A stretch of DNA of 64,000 nucleotides. Origin: Pocillopora verrucosa. Lineage: Eukaryota > Cnidaria > Anthozoa > Scleractinia > Pocilloporidae. Shown here piece after piece: positions 36,070 to 48,468 of the stretch (positions are counted from its first letter, which is position 1; each line of letters starts with the position of its first letter). Position numbers and translations under genes: made by a program. The notes beneath the pieces were generated by a model. That model did no database searches. It saw only the letters and a program-made list of their open reading frames with translations, and was not told where the DNA came from. The stretch lies in contig NC_089314.1 of NCBI RefSeq assembly GCF_036669915.1, forward strand, positions 9,156,958-9,220,957. Reading direction: 5' to 3'.

Positions 36070-36168
<99 letters not shown>

Positions 36169-36625
36169 GACAAAAATCATCTTTCTTTAGGTCGGAAATT
36201 ATATATTAAAAGTAGCTATGAACATTACCTTTACATTTTCTGTCGCCCTCCACAAGCTCACATATTTCCCCTGGCAGTTTGCATTCAGCGTCATAGAGGC
36301 AAGGAATTGGAAAGGCGTTGGTCATGTACATTGCCAGTTCAAAGTCCACCATACTCTCTGGGGACGTCTCCGCACTCATGTTATTCAACTCACAAGTCTT
36401 TGCCTTTCGGTAAAAGTTTATGCTTTTACAATTGAGATCCTTACTGCAGAATATCACGCAAGATTCCATAGTTGAAGATGGTTTGGTGGTGAATGCGTGA
36501 CCTGTTAGAATGCGATTTGCAATGGAGTAGGTTGCGTCTTGGCATTGCGTGACTGATGATAACGTATCACGTAATTGCCAAAAGACCATCACAAAGGAAG
36601 TTGCTATGACGCCTTTGGGAAGCAT
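34359..36625 (-). CDS. Secreted PAN/apple-EGF-like-F5/8C protein, tandem copy 3
   Basis: Coding exons start at ATG 36625 (exon to 36229), then 35249-34945 and 34508-34359 (stop TAA), giving about 283 residues. Signal sequence MLPKGVIATSFVMVFWQL. The PAN Cys pattern is complete (TQCQD, SCVIFC, NCKSINFY, TCELN). The tail is CLYDAECKLPGEICEL. F5/8C runs CMEALGMEDG to LHGCFLQ, with PWLQVDLGKD; the usual RARFVRFWP reads RARFFRFWP and the usual YGC reads HGC, mild departures. The donor after F5/8C exon 1 is GCGAGT, not GT, so the gene depends on a GC-AG intron. A candidate extra Cys-rich exon lies in the preceding intron (35928-36055). Start exon acceptor (GACTCTAG) and a 5' non-coding exon donor (37696) are present. 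Confidence 0.85.
35928..36055 (-). other. Candidate extra Cys-rich exon or relic in copy 3
   Basis: The minus strand reads EKCDMVSTVCPKEMCTN and further down LMLCKCI before a good donor (GTAATCTT), very like the TGTAAAG|GTAATCTT donor of the PAN exon. The same block is recognisable at 51016-51120 and 58856-58985. The copy near 58.86 kb has lost the GT (ATAATC) and the copy near 51.0 kb is cut short, so only copy 3 could use it. Acceptor side is weak and abuts the hexamer repeat. Confidence 0.35.
36070..36168. repeat. (CCACGA)n hexamer array, 16.5 units
   Basis: A perfect hexanucleotide array of 99 bases. The same intronic site has about 2 units at 51137-51150 and about 3 to 4 at 59000-59018 in the paralogous introns. 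Confidence 0.95.
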
Positions 36626-37696
36626 AGTCGTTGTTCTAGAGTCAAAATATACGAATGAAACCATTTAAAAGAAGTTAAACTGACGATTCATTAATATTTT
36701 TGCTCAGAAAAAATGTTTTAAATTTTCACCGAACCCCTTTGTAATGCTAGAGAAAAAATGCTGTCTTAAGAATCAAAATCATTTAATTTTAGGAAAAGAT
36801 GTTTTTACAGTGATATTTTTATGGTGATATTCCATGTCTTCGCGGACGAAGCTCTTAGTATTGCACTTATAAGGGGAAGTATAACATGGTTAATTCGAGA
36901 CATTTTCATGCGAACAGATTCTGTATTTTTACGCGCGAAAACTGATAAAAGCAAACATAAAAAAAATGTAAAGTTTTTAGTTTTCCCCTTTCAAAGTAAC
37001 TGGATTAAAATAATAACTAAAGAAAAGCATCACTTGTGGGATTGAATACCGAACAATTAAATTAAAGGATTCTTTCTTGAGGACTTCAAAATCAACACCT
37101 AGGTATGAACATGAAGCGACTGAAGATAGATCTGTCCAAACTCAGAAATAAACTTTTTTGAATTGTATGTAAGTCTCAGGTAAAAATTTGCAAATCTTAT
37201 TTGAAAACTTCGCCAATTGAATGTGTTATTCTTTCAAGTCTTTTAAAGAAATGCGCAAGTTTAATGCTGCTGCAGAAGTTCTTCCATAAACTATTTGTTA
37301 AACGTGGATGGCTTAAGATTTTTTTTTCTTTTTTGCTGTTTTCACTATTCTTTCTTTGATAGCAGATTATTTTCGCACTCCAATGCTCAAGAGATACTTC
37401 GAGAAGGCTTGGTCCATTACGTAACTGGTCACACATATTTTTCTTTATGGAACTCATTTTCAAAAGGAACTACGCTAAGGTTCACACAATCCCCGTCAAT
37501 CTTTTTATCCTTTATCAAAGAAATTCTTTTTCTTCTTACTTAAAAAAAAGTAATAATAAAATAAGGACAAAAGAAAAAACTCCACAAATTTACACGCAGC
37601 CCCTCAATCAGTCATACGATTAAATGGAGTTTCAGATTTACAGTAACTTGTGTAATTATAAAATCACGTCTAATAGAAAGGGAAACCCGGCTTTAC

Positions 37697-37740
37697 CTTC
37701 GCTGTATCTTTTCCTTTCCAACTTTATTTGCGAGTGACTA
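37697..37740 (-). other. Probable 5' non-coding exon of copy 3
   Basis: The minus strand shows AAGATACAGCGAAG followed by GTAAAGCC at 37696. The same words and donor recur at 52586 and 60208 upstream of copies 5 and 6. Confidence 0.5.
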
Positions 37741-39546
37741 TCATGCCGATCATTCAAGGGATCTCCTGGTCAGATAAAGAAGTCAAGAAGTTATTTGGGA
37801 CACTTATTAAACTTAATAAAGGTAAAGCGCTTAAGGGTATCTTTCATTAAAGAATGCAAACAAAGCATTATCAGGTGTTGAATCCTACTGAGGACTATTT
37901 GATGATTATTCATAATTTAACACAGCTGACAAAGCAAAAGAATGAATACAGCTAATTACACTTTGTTTTTTACATCAAAGGTGACGATAGCTTGGGTTCT
38001 TCCACTCAAAATTAAGATGATACAAATAAAACCTGAGTAAAAAAAATCTTAAACTTAAAGATAACGTTGAACCTATTACGATCATGGAACCTTCCTGTGT
38101 TTGTGCAAGAATTCCTGTTTGATCCGAGCTCGCTTGTTGTTTTGACTTTATTCGGTCACGCTATTATTATTTGTCGCTCTCAGTCTGTAAATTAAAGGAC
38201 AAGCCAGAATAAAATGATTATTCTGGCTTGTCCTAGCTCAGCAGGTTGTAAGGCATAAAAATAAGGTCTCAATGAATTACAGGAAACTTTAATAACTTCA
38301 ACGGTCGTAGGCGTTGAGTTACAAGACGAACGAAATTGCAGAATAAGGAAAGGACCGAGGTTCAGAGCCAGATATACATGAAGTTATTCTACTCTATAAC
38401 AAGCTGTGTAATAGGAGAAGTTCCTTTTGATCGACCTACCCTTTGTTATGATCATTTTGCAGGCCTATAACCGAATCGCCCACCAGGGGGAATGGGTTTC
38501 CCGGACACTTTTATCAAAACATTTTGTATCGTCATTAATCTTTCGTTCTCTCTCTTAGTGAAACATTTGCATTTCAAAACAGATTTCTTTAAAAACTTTT
38601 CAGTTTTGCGCGAAAAAAGGCATGGTATTGTCAAGAGAGAATCCCCTCTTGATCTTGTTAATCTTTATCGTATGGCATAAAATCTTCCATCAACTGAAAG
38701 CTTGAAAAATACAATTCGGGAACGATGTAAATAATTTGTGTTATACAAACGTGTAAACTTTACCCAAAGTTATGACTTTTAAGAAGAAATGCAAGTGTTT
38801 TTCGTCCTACAACTCAAGCATGCATGCCTTAAACTAGAAGACCTGTTGTGGATGTGAGCCGTTTTGTTTCCTCCCTCCTCTTTCTTTCTGCTACTTGATC
38901 GCTAGAGTAAACTTTTGTGTGCATTCTGTTACAATAGAGACTAAGAAATGGCTGTATAAAAGAACTTCTTATCTTAAGTTTTATTCCCATTCCGTAAAAA
39001 TGCTGATAGGAAAATGCTCTTACTTAACTCCAGCCCTGAATACTATCCGAGATGGACGTTCATGGCACAACGGGAGAGTTTAATGAAGGAGACAGGTTTA
39101 ACTAGTTTTGTTAGAAAATTTATATTTGTCTGTAGTTCAATCAACAGAAACACTATTTTCTTCTGGACGTTGAACTCCTACATGGGTCCATTCCTCCAAT
39201 ACGGACCAAAGTGAAGTCCCCCCCTCCCCCCCCCCCCAACACACCACACACTCCCAAAGGAAAAGAAAACAAAAAGAAAGAAAGGGTGTTGATGGGGGCC
39301 TAAACATGTTGTTTTTGCTTGAACGTCATAACTTTGTGTACTTCAATAATGTCACAATTAACCACTCATCTCCTTATCATAATCTCAGTGAAAAATGACT
39401 GATAACTATCGGCGTCTGCACGCAAAGGTTAGCTTTAGGCTATCTCCACACATTTTCTCCAGGAGAAAGTTACAGCGATATTGGACTTTTTCAAGACCAT
39501 TGTAATTATGCCCTTGTTCCACACTCGTGACAACATAGGAAACAGT
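37741..39546. repeat. Array unit 5' flank, copy b
   Basis: Near-identical to 60250-61960 and similar to 52640-54740. It includes an inverted pair GGACAAGCCAGAATAA/TTATTCTGGCTTGTCC at about 38200-38235 and a C-run at 39218-39237. No coding region supported. Confidence 0.7.
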
Positions 39547-39786
39547 TAAAAAATAGTTATGAAAGATATCAGCGTTACCTTTACAGTTTTCCCAGCTCTC
39601 CACAAGGTGGTATATCTCCTCTGGCTGTCCACATTCAAAGTCAAGGGAAAAAGAAACTCGGAGAACGTTTGTCAAGGCAGGCATATGGTGAATTCAAAGT
39701 CCAAAATGTTCTTTAGGGACGTCACTCTGGTCGTGTTATTCAACTCACAAGTTTTCGTCTTCGATAGTAGTTTATGCTTTTACAAT
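39547..39786 (-). pseudogene. Decayed PAN exon, relic family member 1
   Basis: The minus strand carries recognisable parts of the PAN exon: a TTACTACCGAAAG-like region for the NYYRK block, GTGAATTGAATAAC-type sequence for ELNN, then DFECGQPEEIYHLVES and NCKGN before a GTAACG donor at 39588. Frames are shifted and a stop-rich gap separates them. The 5' half is replaced by a GTCA satellite starting at 39786. It belongs to a second set of PAN relics (48469-48735, 54740-54902) distinct from the six main genes. Confidence 0.65.
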
Positions 39787-40350
39787 CGAGTCAGACAGTC
39801 AGACAGTCAGAGAGTCAAACAGTCAGAGAGTCAGACCGTCAGACAGTCAGACAGTCAGACAGTCAGACAGTCAGACAGTCAGACAGTCAAACAGTCAGAC
39901 AGTCAGGCAGTCCGACGGTCAGACAGTCACTCAGTCACGCAGTCAGAAGGTCAGAGAGTCAGACTGTCAGGCAGTCAGTTAGTCTATAACTTTTCCGGTA
40001 ATTAATTATTCGGTTAGCCATTTGATTGGCAAGCCAGTCAGTAAATTAGTCAATCAGCCACGTTCTCAGTCGGTCAGCCAGTCAAACAATCAGTCAGTCA
40101 GTAGGTCGATAAGTCAGTCAGTTAGCTAGTCAGTTGGTCTTCTGCAGGTTAGTCAGTAAGTAAGTAAGTTAGTCAGTCAGTCAGACATTCAGTCAGATAG
40201 TCAGTTAAGCATTCAATTCATTACTCAGTAAGTCAGTCAATTAGCAAGCTAGCCAGTCGTAATATAAGGTAGTCAATCAGCCACGTAGTCAGTCAGTCAC
40301 TCAGTCCTTTATTTATTCGGTCAGTCAGTCACTCACGATCAATCAGTCAC
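39786..40350. repeat. GTCAGACA satellite
   Basis: Regular AGTCAGAC octamers at 39786-39980 grade into looser GTCA words to about 40350. It begins exactly inside the PAN relic exon. Confidence 0.9.
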
Positions 40351-40429
40351 ATACACCTTCATTTAGTAAGATAGTCTGACGATCACTATTGTTTTTGATT
40401 GCAGCAATAATTTGGAAAAACATCCGTTA

Positions 40430-41205
40430 CGAAGTACGGAATGGAATTTATATCTGAAAGCGACTTGAAAAACACAAGCGAAATTAGATGACTAACAAAC
40501 CACATTTTTACGTTATGAAATGATGCCAGCCGAAATGAAGCGACGAAGAGAGGAGAGAGACCTAGGAAGAGCAAAAAAGGCTCTTCTTCCACACTCTTTT
40601 TTCGTTTTTCTTTTCATTTGCCCTCTTTGGTGGTGCTATTGTGCCACTGTTTCCCAGTTGGAGCAGGCGGGTTAAAAGATGATTCAGATACCAAAATAGT
40701 CGCGGAATGCAGCTTGCCATTTGAAAGAGAAGAAAACATTTGCAAACTACCAAGACATGTTTCAAAAAAATAGCACCATGGTTTGTATGCGTTTTGTTCT
40801 CGATGTTATATTTAGGATATCTGAAACATGCACTTGCACATACATATTTTTATCTACGTGTTGTCATTTTAGTTAAACGTGGTGTTCTTGATTATATATG
40901 TCATCCGTCATGATAGTATATTCATGATAATCCCTACATGCATAATTCCACCAATAAAGTACGAATGATGTTTCTATAAATGATCAACAAACTCAAAATT
41001 TTTTTTTCCTTAAACCGTACCGACCATATGTGCAGATTTTAAAATGTTACAATAGCAGTGACATTCATTATGGTATAAATATTGTCTCTTGACATAGTTT
41101 TCGCTACTCAGATTCATTGCGTACTACTGATTTAACTATTTTTTGCTTGAATTCATTTCCTGGTCAGTTGAAAGTTACAGTTTTGCCTTTCTAACCGTAC
41201 TGGGG
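40430..41205. repeat. Array unit 3' flank, copy b
   Basis: Collinear with 33660-34350 and 55020-56115. Non-coding. Confidence 0.7.
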
Positions 41206-41214
41206 CCGAAGTAG

Positions 41215-43154
41215 TTACTGAAGGAAACAGCCGTACAACTCTACCCTCATGGCTCTGTATTTCATGGTCCAAGTCTCGGGCCAGAACCTGACGAAACGAG
41301 CCCTGATGTGCTGCGGCAACACATGGGATACCACCGTTTCCTGATCATTGTTACCTTGAAATACCTAAAGTTGCCATAAAATTTGATAAGAATCACAATA
41401 AAAATTTTCGTCAGAATTATTAAAATATTTCTTTTTTTAAGTCCATTTTGATTGTGTATAGCGAGAAAATTGGACCATGCTCTTAAAAAAAATCAACCTT
41501 GAAAGGAGTGGCATGTTACAACAAAAAAAATTTTAGGGTTTGTACTAATTGATTGATTTTCAGAGATCTGTCGTGTAATTAATCAATTCGTTCATCTATT
41601 TTTATAATTAAGGATCACGCATAAAAAAGGGGGAATTCAAGCTCCTTCACACAAGTGTTGACAATTAAACAAAAACTTTAGTTCCATGAGCTCTCTCCGG
41701 GTCCGAGAAATGTGTTTTTTAGGCAACTATCTTTTTAAGTACTTGATTTTAATAAATGAATCAAATTCCAAACAAATGACTCGCCTTCACGTCTACGTTC
41801 TCTCTATACGTCAGCCAATCAGTCTCTCCGTTGGCACGCGATGAAAGCGTGTAAGTCTTTACCCACAATGAATGGTTCCCGGGTCTCCCCTGGGTAGCGA
41901 TTTTCTTGATTACTGCGTCCCTTCCGAGGTCAACTTGAACCCAGGACTTAGTTTCATTGTCGGCTGCAATCCATGAAAATGATGAGTTGAGACGAACCAT
42001 ACTGGGAAGTGAACCCCCGTGCAAAAACGATGAAGCACTTATAGCTGAATCTGGAATTCTTTCATCTTCCATACCAAGGGCCTCCATACATGCTTTTAAA
42101 AGAAGAGCGACTGAAGTAACAATTCTTTGATAAAAGTTGCTATCCTTACTGACATTGTTTAATTAATAGGAGTATGTCCCTGTATCATTTACATCTGTAG
42201 AAGCAAGCACCTCATCCTTCCCTCCCTGCCACTCTACCCACCAGAAAGAAAAAAAGAGACATGCTGGTGAAGCTACATCTTGACGCATACAAACGGCCTA
42301 AGTAAAGTGCATGGTCGCTCGTACCATTCCACCATGCAGTGCTTTTTTCAAATAAATGTACCAGTCGTACTGAGAATGGTGCTTAAAAAGAAATTTGAAC
42401 TACGGAGGTAACAATTGTAGAATTGAGATGCTATTTCTTCTAAAAAGACAATTTGTTTTAGTTTACTGTCGATTCAGCAGAAATTTGTAATTCTAACCTT
42501 ATTTGCTTTATAATTTGCGTAAAAGCTTGCAGTAGAACTGTCAGCAATTTTCTAACATATCAAATTTCTCTTTGCAGAATGATTTAACTACAAAAAATAT
42601 CAATATTAATGACAATGACAAAAACAACAGCAGCAACATTGCTCTCGAAAGATATAGAAAATATCTTCCAAATATAATTCCTATTTGCCCTAGTTACATG
42701 TTCACGACGTTCCTAATTAAGAAGGTAATTGTTTAAAAATTACATAAAGATTACCTTTACATTTGCTCCCGCCCACCGCAAGCTGGCAGATCTCCTCTTG
42801 CCGTTCACATTCAATGTCGTAGTTACACGGGACTGGAAAAGCGTTGGTCATGTACATAGCTGATTCAAAAACCACCATATGTTCTGGGGATGACACCCGG
42901 CTCATGTTATTCAACTCACAAGTCTTTGAATTTCGAAAATAGTTTATACTTTTACAATTGGGATGCTCTCCACATAAAATCACGCAAACCTCGATGGTTG
43001 CAGATGGCCTTGTGGTGAATGCGTGACCTGCCAAGATGCGATTTTGAATGGAGTAGGTTGCCTCTTGGCATTCCGTGACTGAAGATAAGATGTCACGTAC
43101 TTGCCAGTAGATAATCACAAAGGAAGTTGCTATAACGCTTGTGAGAAGTGTCAT
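41215..43154 (-). CDS. Secreted PAN/apple-EGF-like-F5/8C protein, tandem copy 4
   Basis: Coding exons from ATG 43154 to 42755, then 42092-41785 and 41364-41215 (stop TAA), about 285 residues. Signal region MTLLTSVIATSFVIIYWQV. PAN domain with VTECQE, EVCVILC, NCKSINYF and TCELN. Tail CNYDIECERQEEICQL. F5/8C runs CMEALGMEDE to LYGCFLQ, with SWVQVDLGRD, an inserted residue in RPGNHSLWVKTY, and RARFVRFWPE. The F5/8C exon 1 donor is GCGAGT. The last exon is nearly identical to that of copy 5, suggesting recent duplication or conversion. About 4 kb of foreign DNA (43.3-47.5 kb) lies upstream where other copies keep their promoter region, so the 5' non-coding exon is not found close by and regulation may differ. 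Confidence 0.86.
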
Positions 43155-43730
43155 GATTGTTCTATAAACAACTGGAATAAACGAAGAAGAAGAACAGAAA
43201 CTACTGGAGTTAATAAAAATAATTCCTCTGAAAATCTTCAAGAGATGAAGATGTTTTCAATGTCTCAGCAAAATAGAGCACACTATTGTTTCCTCTAGGG
43301 AGGTTTGGTTGGGTGATCTTCATTCTGTTGCCGATGAAGCTCTGAGCGCTTTGCGTTATTAAAGAAGTTTTACATGGCAAAAAATAGACAATCCAAGTAT
43401 AGTATACAGGGGAAATTCCATTCACAAAAAAAAAGAAGAAAAAAAAACGAGAAATTTCAGTACGAGCGCATATTATGTTTTGTTCTTCGTAAGAAATAAT
43501 ATCAAACGAAATCTATTCGAGGACCGTAAATTGGATTACATTTCCACTTTTCGTCTTTTCCTTTGCGTGAATAATTGAAACCTCGTGGGTTTGTGTACTT
43601 TATTATGACATAGTTTGTCGCAGGGTTAGCTTTCTCAAACTGTATTAAGAGAGGATGTCACCATCCATCGCACAAATTTGAAATATCGTGACAAGTTTTG
43701 TCAGCCTCTAGTAGCTTGTGCAGAAGGGCC

Positions 43731-43917
43731 CTTTACCACAGTGTGCATAATTACGCGTCCCGCCAAACCGTGGAAGCCAACAAAGTGTTCAGACATTAGT
43801 CTAGAAAACTCCGCCTCTGTCTGGATTTTGGTAGCCCGGCTAGGCTATAGGCTATTGACCGATTCCCAATCGAGACTTAAGTCTGACGGGACGCGTAATT
43901 TTGCTCACGGTGGAAAG
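43731..43917. mobile_element. MITE with about 33-base inverted ends
   Basis: The left end CTTTACCACAGTGTGCATAA and continuation ATTACGCGTCCCG pair with the right end (43885-43917), whose complement reads CTTTCCACCGTGAGCAAAAT then TACGCGTCCCG. Non-coding centre. Confidence 0.75.
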
Positions 43918-45199
43918 TAGCCTACTTATTACCGGAGCCAGGCTGTATGCATTTTCTAAACATCTTGAGTACTACTTGTGATACACGCTTGCCAATTCCC
44001 TTATCGGCTTTTGGAATCGACTTAACCTTACCATTGCAATGGCCGGACACCTCTTTAGGCACTCTATATTTCCTATTGGAACCACAACTCTACCCAACAT
44101 CTATGTGTGGGGCAAATTCTAAAATCATCGATATCTGTTGGCGTCTCGAAGAAGAATAAGATCGAATAAGATCAACTTCATTTTCTGGATCTAAAAACTT
44201 GCAACTCTGCAAGTGACTTGACATGTCTTTTTTACAACTATGCAAGGGAATGACTTGAGATATGCAACTTGGCTCTTCTCGATAACTAAACCCACAAGTT
44301 CCACCCGGGAACGGTTTAAATGAACAGCAGGTCTCCTTGTTAGCATGTAAGATGAGACGCTTAGACAACAGATAATTACTGAAATCAGTATGTAGCTTGT
44401 CGATCAAATTGACTTTTATAACCACTTTTTGACTTCGGCCGGCAAAGGAATCATTGATGGATCTTTAGTTTTCTAAATGCAGTAGTTCCTGAAAGGTTTT
44501 TCTAGATATCATGCAAAGAGGAAAAAAACCTATCTCTTGGTATTTCGGAGATTGATACATCTTTGAATTTATATGTGTCACGCTTGTCATGCAACTGATA
44601 TAATAAGATGGAGAAGATATTAAAAACTGGAACTCAAATCTGGCTAGAATGTGGTAGAACATAACGTGATCATCGGAACAGCTCATAAAATCATAAATAA
44701 ACAAGGTAAGAGTGTTATGTTAAATTATTTTATAAATAGCAGTGATTTATGCTAGTAAACGGTGGCGGCAAATAGGCACACCATGTATATTTCATAGTCG
44801 CTAACAAGTAAATTTTGCCGGACTTTGAGTTCGTCTCAAGATAGAACAACACAAATGCACAAGGAAATTTTTGCAGTAACTTTTTAACCATCCTTTTGTC
44901 TTTTAAAAGCTCGAAGCTCAGTAGATTCTGTCATATCGGTCATTGTTGAAACTGTCTTTGTTTTGATGCTACTTTTCGACGTAGGAAAAGTATGTCAGAC
45001 AAAAATATTCACCAAAAAAAAAATGTTACTTTGCCAGCTTCAATAATGACAGGGGATTAAGTTTAGATGATAAAACAAAGGATTATGTTGATAGAAATAT
45101 CGGAGGTCAAGTATATTCGTTACATGAGGTCACACAACTTGGGTAATATTCACGGTGATAATTTGCATATTTGAGCGGTCGAACGAAAAAAATCATTTC

Positions 45200-45990
45200 T
45201 CGAAAACTAAAATATCTTTTCACAAAAAAAACTACACCACAATTATTAGTACATATTGGGCTACAAAATATAAAAGTAGGAGTGAAAGCAATACTCTTAT
45301 ACTCCAAAAGAGAGCTGTTCGCTTGATCTACTTTCTGCCTTTCAGAACGCATGCGATTCCATATTTCGCGCAATCTAACATCCTGCCAATAACAATGCTC
45401 TACTTCAAACTTTCATCAATCTTAATGCTTGATATAACCACTAACTCTGCACCTAAAAATATCTGCAATCTTTTTATTTCTACACAAGACATACATCAGT
45501 ATAATACCCGATCAGCATCTTCTGGTAACTACTATATTAACTATTCTAGGCTTAATCATCATAAAACTCTTTTTCTATCGTTGGGGCTAAAATTTGGAAC
45601 AGTATTCTCGAAAGCTATCGAAGTCTGCCGAAGCACATATTCAAAAAGAAAATTCAAGCATTACTATTTGCAACTCTAGGAAGTCTGGATAGTTATGCTG
45701 ACACTAGCACTCTTATTTCTGAAATAAAAAAGGCATCTTAATTATAATTCAAACATAATATATTAATTTACTTTTTATCACCTTTTCCCTCTTTTGTCAA
45801 ATAATGTATGCAAAATCGTGTAATTCGCATAATTCGTGTTTTTGTAATTCGTGTTGTATGTCCTTAACACCGCCTGCCTAGATTAGCTCGCTATTTGCAG
45901 GAGGTGATTATTGTACAAAGATTTTCCTGCAAACTTAATAAACTTGAACTTGAACTTGAAAAAAAAACTTGAACTTGAAAGCAAGTTTTA
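45200..45990 (+). mobile_element. CR1-like LINE, 3' terminal fragment
   Basis: A 5'-truncated frame reads TLILQKRAVRLIYFLPFRTH, then QYNTRSASSGNYYI, then KFGTVFSKAIEV and a stop at 45677-45679. This is the conserved C-terminal domain after the reverse transcriptase in CR1/L2-type elements (RAVRII, HxYxTR, W.xLPxxI; the Trp is lost here). The 3' UTR contains TTAGCTCGCTATTTGCAGGA and ends in repeated CTTGAA words at 45945-45990, a usual type of CR1 tail. It has replaced residues and no upstream enzyme domains, so it is inactive. Confidence 0.75.
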
Positions 45991-47559
45991 GGTGACTTGC
46001 CGCTGTTTGTCTGATGCATGCTGACATTAGCTCTTAAAATATTTATAAAGTTTTAACACCCAAGATGAAATTTTACGGGTCCTCTCGAGACCTTTTTTTT
46101 AATTTAAATGAATCCCTTCGTTCTGACTTTCCTGGAATGAGCAAATTTAATACTTCTTTAAAACTGAATCCAAGAGTTTACAGGAAAATTGAGATTGTTT
46201 GAAAGATGCTTATCTATTTTAACTGTTCTTCAAATGCTACAAAAAACATTTATTCTTGGGTGTCGATAGCTTAAACTTTAGACGGTAATGGACATGTAGT
46301 TGGAGAAAGCTTGATCTCTTTAACAACAGGTCATGCGTGTTTGAATTTGTCCACTTGGCCCTTCTGTTCGTTTTAAAAATGAACTGCGTTGAGCTTTGTG
46401 CCTTTTGTGTTTCTCTTCTTCATCCTAAACCATTCTAGTTCCTTTTCTGGCCCTTTTCTTCTTTCAATTTTAACAATTTTAGTGTTTATCTATTTTACCA
46501 AATTTAATGAATTTCGCCATAGACAACGCCAAATATCATTACATAGCGCCTCTATTATTTTTCTCCATCATGCAATAAATGCATTTTTCGCTTTAAAAGT
46601 TAAGCATGAAAGTCAGATAACCTCGGTTACCTTAGCAGAGTTTTTTCCTCTGCATCTTCACGTCTCAGTAATTCTCACGTACGGTTAGCAAAGAAAGACA
46701 GCGATTCCTCGACAGATGAATAAAACTGAAATATATTAAGCCCTGTGGTGTTTTTATATGAAGAATACATGGTATTGTTTTGTGTGAGAATGCACTTATG
46801 GTAAAACTGTTATATAATAACTTATTATTCAACTTAACGACCAAATTGAATACGCCATCATCTGGATCTCAGGTTTTCTCCACCGGAGAGCTACCGAGCT
46901 ATATATAGCCTTAGTTATCATCGTATTTTCATCTTTTTTCTGTTCTTTAACAGCATAGGTTAACCCCTGATTTGGGTGAAAAAACATAGAAATTTAACCG
47001 CAATGAGTCAAATCTAAACTTTAAACAAAATAACTATTAACCTGGAGTATATTTTCAATTTGGAATCGCCAGGAACCTCGCAACTATTTGTGTCTGCAAT
47101 ATCCTATTTGAATTAATATTCTGAGCTGTACTCGCCTCTCATGTTTTGAAATTACATTTTACTGGTTCATTTAACAAAAGGGATTGTACAAAGAATAAGG
47201 ACAAGTTGAAAAGGTATATAAATACACTGGCTTCTTCACTCAGTTGCGCACGCACTATGACTATAGCATGTGTTCCTTAACAAAGTGCAGTTAAATAATT
47301 AAGGGAGCCTTTCTTAACTATGCCCAGGGCATAAAAACTATTTACAATTAGATTTGAAAGGAATTATTAAACAAACACGTAGGTTACCTTTTCCACCAAT
47401 TGGGAAGCATACCTAAAATAAAATAATGACGAGTATGAAATATTAAAAGTATTCGTTGCTTGTAATGTCTGCTACGAAGCCTTAGGCCTACAGAACGAGG
47501 TTAAACAAGAAAAGCGGTGGGATTTCCCTCAGAGCTAAAATAATCGATAGGTTCTCTTA

Positions 47560-48023
47560 ACTTAAACTTAAAAGTTTTTAACTTTCGTTATCTTCTGATA
47601 AACTTTTTTGTATTGTATTTAAGCCTCAGATGAAAATTTCAAAATCTTCGTTGAAAACTTTGCCTATTGAATGTGTTATTCCTTCGAGTTTGTTGAGAGT
47701 TGCGCAAGTTTAATGCTTCTGCAGAAGTTCTTCCAAGACCTATTTGCTAAACGTGGATGGTTTATGATTTTGTTTTTTGTTTTTTGCTGTTTTCATTATT
47801 CTTTCTTTGATAGAATTTTATTTTCGCACGCTAATATTAAGAGGTACTTCGGGATGGCTTGGTCCATTACATAACTGGTCAAACATATTTTTGTTCATTG
47901 GATTCATATTTACAATGAACTACGCTAAGGTTTAAACAATCCTCGTCAATGTTTCCATCCTTTAACAAAGAAGTTCTTTTTCTTCTTATTTAAAAATATA
48001 GAATAAAGAAAAAAGAATTTGTA
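47560..48023. repeat. Array unit 5' flank, copy c (left part)
   Basis: Collinear with 37140-37560, 52075-52460 and 59640-60060 (CTTCTGCAGAAGTTCTTCC, AAACGTGGATGG, TTGGTCCATTAC). It jumps at 48023 to sequence matching about 39150, so about 1.6 kb of unit is missing here. Confidence 0.7.
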
Positions 48024-48082
48024 GTACTGACCTCGGTAACAGTTTTTCTCCATACAGACCTCCCAGCCTGCAAATAACATAC
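48024..48082. mobile_element. Half copy of palindromic MITE
   Basis: TGACCTCGGTAACAGTTTTT and CAAATAACAT match the right arm of the 62078-62241 palindrome. It lies exactly at the deletion junction of this unit. Confidence 0.6.
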
Positions 48083-48468
48083 ATTTATTTCTTCTGAACA
48101 TTGTACTCCTACAAAGGTGCATTTCCCCTATACGGACCAAATGAAATTCATTCCCAATCCCCCCCCCCCCTCAACACATACCCACAAGAGAAAAAAGAAA
48201 GAAAGGGTATTGATGGGGGCCTAAACAAGTTATCTTTGCTTGAGCGTCGGAACTTTGTGTACTTCAATGATTTCACTATTAGCACCTCATGTCCTTGTCA
48301 ACTATCAGCGTCTGTACTCAAAGAATAACTTTAGGCTATCTCCATACATTTTCTGGGGGATACAGTTATAGCGATATTGGAATTTTTCAAGATCATTATG
48401 CTCTTGTTCCGCACTCATGACAACACAGGAAACAGTTCGGGAATAGTTTTGAAAGAAATCATCGTTAC

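Larger units (their letters stand above)
43300..47540. other. Unit-foreign insertion upstream of copy 4
   Basis: This stretch has no counterpart in the other units. It contains a MITE (43731-43917), a CR1-like fragment (45200-45990) and otherwise AT-rich DNA without a supported gene. A frame at 44425-44090 (-) has several Cys but no family resemblance. Confidence 0.5.

Noticed and set aside
35722..36180. Open frame with a long Trp-Ser repeat (and a His-Asp repeat on the other strand)
   Set aside because: It is only the hexamer microsatellite read through; the paralogous introns have few units and no such protein.
39559..40005. Frame rich in SQTVRQSD repeats
   Set aside because: Translation of the GTCAGACA satellite. 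Codons repeat with the DNA and there is no start context or homologue in the other units.
39786..40350. Regularly spaced GTCAGACA words as a possible CRISPR array
   Set aside because: No unique spacers of constant length, units are eight bases, and the setting is a eukaryotic intron-bearing locus.
44090..44425. Minus-strand frame with several Cys
   Set aside because: No domain pattern, no splice context and no second copy; likely chance in foreign DNA.
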